Part shown: positions 44,687 to 56,500 of the stretch, piece after piece
How positions within the stretch are numbered: position 1 is the first letter of the stretch
How the letters are laid out: each line of letters opens with the position of its first letter
From: Ptychodera flava
Taxonomy: Eukaryota; Hemichordata; Enteropneusta; Ptychoderidae
Length of the DNA stretch: 64,000 nucleotides
Direction of reading: 5' to 3'
Assembly (NCBI RefSeq): GCF_041260155.1
Contig: NC_091932.1
Location: 46,965,629-47,029,628, forward strand
The notes under the pieces: generated by a model
Told to the model about the DNA's origin: nothing
Seen by the model: the letters and a program-made list of their open reading frames with translations, nothing else
Databases searched by the model: none
Made by a program: the position numbers and the translations under genes

Positions 44687-44899
44687 CACATTGTCATGGT
44701 CTTTTGTAAAGTTCTTTCAGATGACAGATATATGTGCCTAATTGATTGCGTCAGTTCCCGATACTTACGCAAACTACAAATTAGTTGACATGCCAAATAA
44801 TCTCAATCTTACTTCTGTTATATCATCAACAAACCCTATATTATGACGTAACCCAAATAACCAATTTATCAAACTGCAGGTCCTAGATACAGAAATGGG

Positions 44900-45175
44900 T
44901 TATTTGTCCCCAGACAGAGTCCAGGGGACTTGCGTATTGGGCTTTGTCTGTCCGTCTGTCCATGCGTCCCTCCACATGGATATCTCAACCATGCCTGAGC
45001 AAATTCTTTTCAAACTTGGTAAAAGGATAATACTTTGGCATGTACACGTCCATTGTTTGATTATGGCATACATAATTAGTGCTAATTTGCATAATTGGTG
45101 ATTTGTTAAAAAGAGTTCTGTTTCCAGAGAGACTTTGCCAAATTTTATGAAATTTTGTACAAATATTAATCACAC
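44900..45175. repeat. Partial copy of the 18.4-kb element's head
   Basis: A short TGTCTGTCCGTCTGTCC tract, then TTTCAAACTTGG, CTAATTTGCATAATTGGTG, AAATTTTATGAAATTTTG and ACAAATATTAATCACAC, in the same order as 18,460-18,735. The tandem array itself is absent here. Confidence 0.65.
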
Positions 45176-45360
45176 AGAGCTCTAATAGAGCACAGAGAAG
45201 GAAGGGTTTATCCACTCTTGGCAATAAAGCTCCCAGATTAAATGATAAGTTTCAGTATCTGCGTTCAGGACTCAATCTACTTGTGCCCAGGGCAAGGAAG
45301 CCATTTATACCATCAGCACTTGCTGTTTTAAATATGAATATGTCTAGTCTGATTCTGTGC
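45176..45360 (+). repeat. Retroelement coding stub (C-terminal-like) joined to a Naiad-like tail
   Basis: The plus strand encodes RKGLSTLGNKAPRLND, ...YLRSGLNLLVPRARK and PFIPSALAVLN. This style of ending (xxVPRxRK..F.PSA...LN) is common at the C-termini of non-LTR retrotransposon proteins. It is too short to classify and has no upstream reverse transcriptase. Confidence 0.45.
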
Positions 45361-45374
45361 AGAAAACCAGAGCA

Positions 45375-45560
45375 ACCAACCGTCTTCTGGCCAGAGTTCC
45401 ATATATCTTTCTTTCATGAATGTGACTTTGTTTGTGTACTGTCTATTTACTGTCTGTTCTGTGCTGTTTTGTGTCTATGTTTACAACTATTGTCTTCCGA
45501 ATTCCGACCTACTGTCATTGGATTATGGATTGGTATGATTGCGATTATTATCTATTGTGT
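45375..45560 (+). repeat. Copy of the Naiad-associated 3' tail
   Basis: TTCTGGCCAGAGTTCCATAT ... TATCTTTCTTTCATGAATG ... CTGTCTATTTACTGTCTGTT ... TTGGATTATGGATTGGTATG ... GCGATTATTAT matches the reverse complement of 40,204-40,385, the end of the Naiad element, with scattered differences. The match stops at GCGATTATTAT, the same place where the Naiad copy ends. Confidence 0.8.
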
Positions 45561-46519
45561 CCAATCCATGATGCTAAAATTACTGCTTTCTATCATTCTG
45601 AATCAATTTTACAACTCAACATTCTATTCTAAATTAAGTGTGGAATGTTGAAAATTGCAATTCTTCACGTTCATTGAAAATTAGACTCTTCATGTTACAG
45701 CGACCTCTATCAGCCGGTCTACACAATCTTTCACGCAATCTATTCCATTTTACAACTCAACATTTCTCTAAACTTTCTGAATTACTATTCTATATTCAAT
45801 TTGAAAACTCAACTGCTCTGTTGCCGCATATTGATCAGTTTGGGGTCAACGCCACAGAACCACTGGGAGCCAAACCATAGGCCTTGTTGACAGTTTGTTA
45901 CAATACCAATCAGTTTCGCTGATTAGTTCACACAGTAATGAAATACATACATGTCAATCTTTGAATAAATCAACCTGTACATGCTTTATCAATGACTATC
46001 TGTGATTATAACACGCCACACGCGCATTCCGTGTCGCGATTCACCAGAATACATCATGTCACGAGAAAATAGAAACATATAGTCCCCACCGGATCGACAA
46101 AAGTGACGTCAGAGGGTATTTTTTGAAAAGCTATTTCCCTGGGAAATAGTTCTCACCAAATTTGGAAAAGTGCCCGGTCACGTGACCGTAGTGTCGTCTG
46201 CAGCTTTGCAACAATTGCGGATAACTGGAACGTGATGTGCGTCCGGGATAGGTAACGACACATTCTCTAAAACAGATTTTCCAACATTCCAACAGCGTAG
46301 GAACTTGAACAGCTCATCGACGGAAAAGATTAAAGTGCAACTAAGGATGTCGCTAGGTATGCTTAGAATATTTTTTGAAAGAAAGTGGTACCACGTACAA
46401 CTGAAACCGCTTTGGAAACATCGCCCAGTAAACTTGTCACAATGGATTGTTGCGGTGCAAAATATCAAAACACATTAAAAACTATATAACAATACAACAT
46501 GAGCATGTGGTGTGTTATA
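45561..46519. other. Intergenic, no gene recognised
   Basis: A short perfect palindrome, GCTATTTCCCTGGGAAATAG, lies at about 46,131. Nothing else supported. Confidence 0.4.
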
Positions 46520-46706
46520 AAACACCTATAGCCTGGTCTTTATTCGGGCTATAGCGCTCGTCTATTACCCCTCGTGGCCATGTGTTACCAGAAACACATC
46601 GCTATACCCCTCGGCCTACGGCCTCGGCGATGTGTTTCTGGTAACACATGGCCCCTTGGGGTAATAGACGGGCGCTATAGCCCTCATGACCAGGCAATAG
46701 GTGTTT
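46520..46706. repeat. Palindromic MITE, ~85-bp arms
   Basis: AAACACCTATAGCCTGGTC on the left and GACCAGGCAATAGGTGTTT on the right enclose the mirrored blocks GGGCTATAGCGC / GCGCTATAGCCC, GTCTATTACCCC / GGGGTAATAGAC and CATGTGTTACCAGAAACACA / TGTGTTTCTGGTAACACATG. The loop is GGCCTACGGCC, itself palindromic. Non-coding. Confidence 0.9.
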
Positions 46707-49700
46707 ACTAATCTTCCACTCCTGCAAACTACCTTGAGTGAAAAAACATGTACCGGTATTTTCAATCATTTTTTCCCTAAGCCGTTGATGGTGTCTTAAC
46801 TTTTGACCTCTAGCGTACCGGTATTCAAGCTGAATGCACTACAGCCTTTAGCACAAAAGTTCACAACTCGAGCACAACGCATTGACAGCTCATGGGAAAA
46901 TGGTTGAAATACACATTTTCACAGTCGAGATAGCTGTGAACAAGAATAAAACACAAGTCATAGACGGTCATACGGTTTGAATAAAATTGTTATGGATGCA
47001 AGGACCTAATCTATAAGCCCTCCCAAAATAGACACCAGAATTTCACTGTATGAGTTGCTCACATGAATTTATTGACGTAAATTTGAAACACCTCTAAAAC
47101 TAATTAGTTCACATCCAATGATAATGTCATTTATTTTGAGTTCAAAGTTCACCTACTTCACTAGTCTAACACAATTTCCTTGATTCTGTCCAGACACTGT
47201 AAATACAACAGCTGTAAATTGAGAAATTAAAAACATTTACATTGCATCAAAAAGTTGAAAAACACGACACTAACTCCCCTTCTCAACATTCATCTCTAAA
47301 TTTCAAATTTAATAACCAACATATATTTCTTCTGTATTTCAGTTACTTTGCTTTGAGAAATGTGATGAAAACTAATCCATGAAGCAAGCAAATACCGCTG
47401 ATATTGACACTGTTGGCAGGCACAATGTTAAATCAGGTGCTGAGAGAAGAAGTCGCCTCTTTGCTGACTACTGGTCTATGATATTACTTGTGCAGTTACT
47501 ATACAAGCAAGCAGCTGCTGAGAACATCGTTTTCTTTAAATTCAAATTTCTTGAAATTCCTCTTTTAAACCCACTGATTCATTGATCAATACATGACTTG
47601 AAATCAAATTTTATCTCTTCTGCTAGGAGTAAAATAAGTCCTGAAAAGAAATCCACCATGGTATTATTAACTCCACATTTCTGCAAGTCCATGTGTTGGG
47701 AACAGTTTGATGCAGCTAGAACAGCTGTATTTTTCTGAAGTAAAAATTGACATGACACTTGGTCATGATTGAATCCAAAAACAAATGAGCTCCCATTTCT
47801 TGATTAGAGTTTGCCAGTTTTATTTGATTGTGTCCAACAGAGAAAAAATGTGCTATGTATTATTATAACTTGTGCAACTGGGTATACAAGAATGTACAAT
47901 CTTTAATGATATGGTGTACCGGTATAGGGAAGCACACAATAAAATGAATCAAGTGGATTCAAATATCAGTCACTATGTTGCTAAATAACTGTCAGGCAAC
48001 ATCTGAACAGCTTTATACCAATACATGCCAGATGTCAGTAGCTTTGAAAGAAGTACATGTGATACACAGCTTTTTCAAAGTTCACTGTAACACTCAATGA
48101 TGTTACAAAGGAAAGCAACGAGAGAGATATGTAATTTGAAAATATTTAACATCCCATGGTAACATGAAACAATAGTATGTAATTCCACTGTCTGTCAAAG
48201 ATTTACAGAACATCTTGATTTTGAAGTTGTACTCTGTCAATTATGTTGCAAAAATAAACATCAACTGCAGCATATCAATAGTCCTTTCACGATAGAATGA
48301 ACAAAACGTGAAACAGACCGTTTGCAACAACAAGACATCAGATTGAGTCTTTGGGACACCTGGTGAGCAACATATCTAACAAGTATATATGTAAATAACT
48401 ATAGTACATGAGATTTTTGACACACACATCTAATCTATACACCATCTATTACAGAGGAAATGCCAAGTTTGCTCTTGCATCATGAAAATCCAGGATAAAT
48501 GGACATTTTACTCAAAAATTATACCACCATGTTTAGGACAAGCAACCTTTGTCGGAAATTCTCCCTATACATACATTTGTTTTCAAAATACTTTGAACAC
48601 ATCACCAACCCTGCAAAAATAGGAAACCACATGAAATACAACACTGTAGAGACTCTTTGGCTTAAAATAATAGTAACAAATATGTACCTCCCTGAATTAT
48701 GAAAATTGTGACTTAACCAACTCTCAAGCAATATTCCCTGACATTAAAATATGCAAAATAGCTCTTTTTGACGGGTACCCTTTACCAGCAAGTAGGGTCA
48801 AAGATAGGATTGAATAATACAGGAAAAAGGATATGTAAATTGTAATATATGCATCTTTTTTAGCTATGAGAGCATAAAAGTTGTCTAATCAAGAAACTTT
48901 ATTCTCAAGAAATGTTTTCAGACGTTTTCCACTTTGTCTGACAGATAGCAGATAATCATATTTAAGAAAATACCATAATTTATGGTCAGATGAAATAGGG
49001 TTCCATAATTCCTATTGTGCAAGTTTAAATAGGATTCCTGAAGTTGTTCAGGCACAGTTTGAAAATTTTCATTGGTCAGGTAAAGTGTGAAAGAGAGAAG
49101 TAAAAAGCATCATATGCTGTCCACAGTGACTGAAGGATATTGCCTGAATTTGAAAATATGGACATCGGTAATAACACTGTTGGGCATCTACATATTAAAA
49201 TTTGGATGCAAGTCATGAACTCATTTTGCAGTTTCCTTCTTCTGCTATCAGTAATTAACTTGAGACCTTGTTTTATTTATTCTATGGTGGTTCTCACATA
49301 CATGTAGTTTTTTAGGAAAAAACATTTTGAGAACATTTTGAGTATGTACACAGTAAGAAACATTGAATATGTCATGCACAATGACTTCACAACTGATGAA
49401 AGTCAGAGATTCAGCTTCCATGAGGAATTTACAAACACAATGAAAGATATTTGTAGATGTTTTGTTTAGTTCTAGATTGACATAAAATACTGCACAAAGT
49501 TTAGAGGCAATTTCTGATAGTCTACTAAGGTATTGTTATGTCGAAGGCAATCACATGACATAGTATCTTCAGTTTACTATTTGACTCCCATCACCTGCAT
49601 AATCTATATCGATAGCCAATCAGAGTATTTTCAACAAACTCTGGACCAATCCCTCAAGCAAAATTACATCACATGACAAAGCAATGAGATTTGAAATCCA

Positions 49701-50521
49701 TGTACAAGTTACTATTGAGAGTAGAGAAGAAGTCATAATCCCATTCCGATTGATAGAATGGCACACATAGGCTGACAGACAGGTTAAAAATCAATTGTTG
49801 TAATCAAGGTCAGAAAGTACTGATGCTGAAATTGAGGACTTTCTTGCCATGCATGTACCATACAACTATAAAAGCCATTATAATACAAGATACAAAAGCA
49901 TGCGGAAAAACACACACATGTACATGCACAAACATACACATGCACACAAACTGGCTCATAAACCAAGCAATCAATGCAGCTAACAGATAACTTTGCCCAA
50001 CCATTGGCTTGGAGTGATTTGTGTGTAGTTAAAGCATCATAAGTTTGGCATAATGTATCTGGTAAAGCTGTGACTTTGATACACGACATCAATATCTTGT
50101 TGCGTGAAAGTCACTTGAGATATAATCATACATAAGAACAATATGCACTAATGAATGCACCATGAGATCTGGGGTAGTGTGGTCAGGATGAAAATGTTAA
50201 TCTTCGGTCATGCAAAGACTTGGCACTTTTTTCTCATTTGCAGAAAATGCAAATTTGTGTTTTTCGATTTCCACACATATTTGTTTTCTTGTTGTGATAC
50301 TTGCTTTTTTTCGCAAAAGCAGCATTACCTATATTGTTTGTGACATATCATTATTTTTTCATTTTTACTGCCCCTAAAAAGATCTCATGGTACATGCCCA
50401 AATGCTTTCTTTGTTCTTTGATACAATGTATCACATCTTGCAACTTTGTTGTGCAATTGTTACAATGCCTTTGTCTCATTGTTCACATATCTCAAACATC
50501 TTGCAATGTACTTGATACATT
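46707..50521. other. 3' flank of RB1CC1 and probable 3' UTR
   Basis: AT-rich with no recognised exon or bounded repeat. The minus-strand RB1CC1 transcript must end somewhere here. A reverse-strand AATAAA (TTTATT on the plus strand) near 49,274 is one candidate polyadenylation signal about 1.25 kb after the stop, but it is unproven. Confidence 0.45.
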
Positions 50522-50599
50522 TTACGCCTTTTTTGGCCAGGGTACTGCTTTAACTCTGTAGAACTTTGTGCCTGGAGGAACCTTGAACCGGTTTTGTGC
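50522..50599 (-). CDS. RB1CC1: RB1CC1 last coding exon
   Basis: The acceptor ATGATAG is followed by AQNRFKVPPGTKFYRVKAV, PWPKKA and TAA at 50,522-50,524. Human ends AQNRFKVPLGTKFYRVKAVSWNKKV. The preceding intron contains the 50,634-51,559 foldback element, whose edge is only 34 bp from this acceptor. Confidence 0.97.
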   Translation of the reverse strand, partial: AQNRFKVPPGTKFYRVKAVPWPKKA

Positions 50600-53500
50600 C
50601 TATCATAAACAAAAAAAGAAAACATATGTTATGAAGGGCCAGTAACACTAACATTTGGTGATATTTTTCGTTATGTTTGTTTTTAATGTCAACCATAGTT
50701 TCTTGTTCTACCTTGGTACACCTGAAGCATATTGAGATACACAGTATTCAGCTTGTCAATTCACAATTCACTTGTCAGTGTACATGTGTACACATAATTT
50801 TTATTGTTGACAAGTGAACTCTGGTCCAGAATAGATTAAATGTAACAGTGAATTTTACTAATATACAGTAGATGTTATGTTGACCCGCTGCATAGTTAGT
50901 GTTTCACCTAGCCCTGCGTACAATGCTGTGTGTTCAAGGTGTTATACGGCCTCCAACCACAGCCCTGCTGCTGCCATAGACAAAGCCAGAGACTGCGGTC
51001 CCGATTTGGACCACGCACGAAAAACTACTTTTCTAACCACTTTTGGCCGAAATCAACTCAATTCCAATCTATGCCTATCAGAATGACTCACAGACTGCAA
51101 AAAAAAATCTGCTCTTGTGACGTCCAAACCGTTAGTTTGCCAGCAATGCACGGTCAAGGGCCCAGTAGCTCACCACGCCATTAATAGACCTTGACCATGG
51201 CCCTTGACAGTGCATCGCTGGCAAACTTATAGTTTTGGATGTCATAAGAGCAAATTATTTTGCAGTCTGTGTGCGGTTGAGTCATTCAGATAGGCATAGA
51301 TCAGAATTGAGTTGATTTCAGCTTAAAGTAGTTAGAAAGGTAGTTTTTTAGTGTGCAGTTCAAGTTGTGACCATGGTCACCAGTTTTGTCTATGGCAGTC
51401 AGCAGGGCTGTGGTGGGAGGCCGTATAGCGCCGGGAACAAATAGCATTATATGCAGGGCTAGTGTTTCACCATGCTGTTAGGAGCAGAACAAGAAACTAT
51501 GGTTGACTTTGAAACAAAAATTGTGAAAAAATCATCAAAAGTTAGAGTTACTGGCCCTTTGACTTTCTGAATATTATATGATATGGAATCAGAACTGGTG
51601 CAATATCCATGATCATTCAAAGCAAAACGATTACCAGAACTATAAAACAGTAAGGACAATGTACTATGAGATCATCTTGAACCACTGACAAGTGGTGTTA
51701 GCTGGTGTACAGAATGGGTAAGTGTGTCCTGCTAGCATGCTACACCTGCCAAGGGGCATGTTGTAGAAGTGGGTGGACTGAATGCCCTGAGGTGGCTTTG
51801 AGGTGGAGATGTGGGTGCATCAAGGTACTGATTGGAAACTTCAACATCTGAACAGACCCAAAATTGTTATCTTCTTTCAGCAAAAAGATGTAAAATTTTA
51901 ACTCAAGTAGGTACCACATCCAAACTAGTTTTTCTACAGAAATACTGTCCCCCTCTCCTGTTGGTTCTATGAATGATCGCCTATAAATTACATAAAATTC
52001 ACAATTCATTAATCTTTTTCAGTAAACATGAAACATGCATCACATACATTTATGTGAAAATGAGAAAATCTCAATGCTAACTTCTTACTATCTTGATATG
52101 ATGTTATGAAATTTGAATCAGCATGTCAACATCAGGAAATTATCATTGAAACAATTTCCATTATTTGATTCAATTATTTATTATCAATTCAATGATTATA
52201 TGTATAAGCCAACTCTGATCTCACATGAATCAGTGAGAAATGCCTCACAATTGTATGTATTACACTCTTCCATTAGGCAAAGTACACTAATCAGCGCAAT
52301 ACTCATGGATGTTTGCAGATATAACAAATGTAAATGACAGCTGTGTACAGCAACTCACCTTCTTTGCCTGGCAATATTCTTTGTCAGTTATCTGACCCAG
52401 TACCCAGAGTCTATGGAGAATGATGAAAAGAGATAACTATCACTGTTTTATATCATAAATTACCTGTATTGGACAAGGTTGCTAGCACTACGTTCATAAG
52501 GGGCTCATATATGCAAAGTGCAAATAAAAGCACTATGGCTGTCGTTGCCTCCTCTCTCTGCCCTGAATGAAAATTTGGATGTACAATAATCTGTCAGAAG
52601 TATGATTCCAACTTCACCAGAACATGGTGACATCTATATTTTACAGACAGCCAATTTTTCTGATAGGACTTGAGATAGATCAGCTATTGCGTATCTTTAA
52701 ACCTAGACTGAAAGATCCATCGCTTGAGGGCGCTCTCTACCGGTATGCTCCCCCGTAGAGCAACCTCGAGCAGTGGATCTTTCGATCTACTGTATACCAT
52801 ATGAAACATAAACACTGATGTTTCAAACAACATAAATACAACAAACTCACCTTCTGTCCTTTCCTGGTTGTGGTTTTAATTCCAGTCCGCTGACGGAATC
52901 AGAATGCACAAAGTAGAGGATTGGCCCTATTGTAAATATCACGTAATTTTCACGATATTCATCAAAACAGATCAACACAATGTCACCAATGGAGAAACTG
53001 TGAAAAAAATCAAAGAATAAATAAATGGCATTTAATAAATCCATTCTTTACAAAACTGTTGTACAAGCTCACAGTTTTGTACAACAAAGTCAGAAATCTT
53101 AAAAGAGAAATGTGGAAAAGTGTTGTACAGTCATAATAAATGATGACATCAAAAACGAATAACTACTTATGGACACAGTTCATGCCAACACCACTGGGGC
53201 ATTTGTGCTTCCACTTTGGTAGTTGTGACATCATCAGGCTCTGGGGGTACATTTTTTTGCATATTTCCTAAAATTACAGCCTTCTTATGCCTACAAAAGT
53301 ATTATAACATACAGCTTACACTGTCTACAAGTATTACAAAACCTCTTTCTTTTGGCCAGTACTTGATACATGGTATAATGTTCAACTTGGTTATATTAAA
53401 TTGTCAAGTCACGCGTTGGGTAGAAAAGAGTACTCACTTTATACATGAACTCTGACAAATAAAGTACCTTTTCACCGATAGGGCTCCAGTGGAACAAGAG

Positions 53501-56500
53501 TTTTTGGTAGAAAGATGACAAAAGTACAACATCAATGTTGGACATATCACTGTGAATACACTGGAAATGTCTGCTATTTTTATATTTTGTATCATTGAAT
53601 TACAGTCAATGTGCTTTCTAGTGAAAATATTTGTGTTGATCCAGAGAAAAGCAGCTTTTGTTGACTGTTGATGCATTCTAAAATTGACACACTTACTTTT
53701 GTATGGTGACTTTGTCTGCCTTAGCAGAAGCTGCTCGGGTTAACTGCAACTGAACACAAAAAAAATGCCTTGTTTTTCAGTAAATTCTTGACTGATAAAT
53801 TGTTTCAAAGATAATTACTTTTGTAAATTTGTTTTAAATATATACGTAAAAAATGAAATGGGTCTAGGGACAACTTTTTGAACTCTCCAATTTTTACTGT
53901 ACTTTTCAGTTCTGTTGCTTTAAAAGTGAATTCATGAAGTGAATGAAATTTTGTCTTGTTTTTGTGAAAATTCAAAAAGAAATTTTTTCTGGTAAGGTTA
54001 ATACAGGGTATAGTATAGGCCACTTTGAATTTCATGGATTACTTGAAACATGCTGTGGTCAACAAAACAGACTTTTTAATCCACCTACAGACAGACAGAC
54101 AAGATAAACTATGACAATGATGACATAAATTTCTAAAATCTACAGTTAACAGTTGTTCTCACACATGATGTGAGACACAGGACATGTGACACTCATGACA
54201 TTATGCACTGAGAGTATTCAATCGAAATGATTTGAAAACAGTTATTTGATCTTGGCAGTAAATTCGTCTCTTGAAAAGTTTGATAAAAGTACAAATAGAA
54301 AGATATTCAATGACTCAAAAATCCAAAATCCTGTGCGTATTTTTGTGATAGAACTGCTTCTCTAAATCTTCAAACATTTACTTGAGTCAAGAATACCAAA
54401 AAGACAATTTGCCAATTACTTGACAGTGTTTCACGTAAAAGGAGCTAGTCTTTCATTTATCCACATATAAACACACATTAACCACAATCTGCTTCAAAGC
54501 ATGAGCTTGGAAGCAGATAAAGTACTTGATGGAGTGTGTTTAAACACTGCCAAAAACCAAAACCTGTCAGTTGTCTACAACACTCAAAGGTCAGACTTAT
54601 CCAGACAAAGGGAAGTAAAAATCCTAACAGGAAACATTTTTTACAGCAACAGTCATAAGTGATGGATAAAAGCATACCAAGAGATACTACATGTCTGAAT
54701 GTGGTGATAATATTACTTACCAGTCTCTGGTTTAAGGTATTACATTCCTCCTCCTTGGCCTTGAGTGCTACTTCTAACATGTGATGTCTATCTCTAGATT
54801 CTAAACTAGTGTTGGTGATATCACTGCAAAATAAATACGTGAATTTATTGATCAGTCATTTCACTGGGTTAGAAGTAATTCCGATCTTTCTTTTGTACCA
54901 CTGTGTGCATAGGTTTTTGGAGGTTTTCACGAAGTGTACTTTAATACGCACCTTTTTCCACCTAGGAATCTCCAATTTACAAATTCTGTTCAATGTACTT
55001 AAAATGCCTGCATACTTGCAGAATGTCACATTGTAGTGTAAATTATCGAGGTGAAGTAAAAGTTTCTACTTCGACTCTTAAAATGGACACTCCATAAACA
55101 GGTACATACCAATCTTTGCCAGTGTAAAACTTTGTGTGTGATTTTGAACTGCTTACCTGCCTACCTTTCAAAATACTGAGTGGTCACATAAACAAAGAAT
55201 TCAAATTATTCTCAGACTAGCATAATTAAATAGGGAAGGAAAGAAAACATGAAACAAATTGTACCTGACAAGAACTGTCTTGCAATCACTCAAATACTTG
55301 CACAGTGACTGAATTGTAATGTAAAGTGTCTGATACAGTCAGACTATCTTGCAATAGGAAGTCCTGAACTTTCACTCAAATTTCCTCAAAGAAACTAGAA
55401 AATATTGTCTTTCATAAGCAGCCATGCCATAAAAACCAGAGTTGATCATGCATAATTTAGGATTTACAGAAACACATACAGCCTAAAATGTATCAATATT
55501 TCAAATTCAAAATGTTGCTATACCAAATGTTAACTATGGTATATAGTATGTTAACTGTGGAGATAATTAAGGTAGTGACTCGGGTTCCTTTGTAAATTTT
55601 AGCGATTTTGTGATTATTTCATATTCTGAACCCCTGAAATATGATCTTTTTATTAGAGAAAACTGTGAGGTAACATTGTACTGGAAAATGTCTTAAATTT
55701 TAGTGAAAACACGGCCTTCTAACCACTGCGCGAGTTATTATTTGTCCGGATTACTGTCAGCGTTATCGTTATACCTTGAGGAGATTATGTAAATTTTTAC
55801 GCACCATGTTGCACATGCGCGCACGTCTTCATAAGAGACGCTATCCAACATGGCTGATGACTGCCGGCAGTATAAGCAGTGTAGAAAACGCAAACGGGGG
55901 CCGAAGAAGCAAAATGAAAAGCTGATGGACGCGATGTTGTGTGTTGGCCGCTACAGCTAACACACAGCATCGTACACAGGGCTAGCGAGAGAGTTGCCGA
56001 CATCGACGGTTATTTACGAAAAGTGAATAAAAGACTGGCATTTTTGGAAGCGATCGAGTAGCTGAGGTAGGCAGGGATACGACTTGGGCCCAAGAACGCT
56101 GAATTTCGACAGTAATTTGGCTTTTTACGTCAAGTCCCAAAATGGATTTGAAGTCACCGACCCTACGTACGGGTCTTTGCAGGGTTGTGGTGAGCGAGGC
56201 GATTAGCTGTAGCGGAACACATAGCATCGTACGCCGGGCTATAGATTACACTGCCGTCCAAAGAGAATCTATTTAATCTTCACTGGAAATATGGTTCTAT
56301 AACAGCAGCCCATATCTTGTCCATGGATGTAGGAAGCATGGTTTGTCCAATTTGTCAATCCGACACTGTTATGTCGGTCTAGAGCACAGCAACGTACGCG
56401 AAACGTCGCTTCACGATCGTTGCCTGTAAATTTCTATCTGTGGTCAAGAGAGTGTCGCTGGGTGTCGCGATATGTCGCCGTTTCAATTTTACAATGAGTG

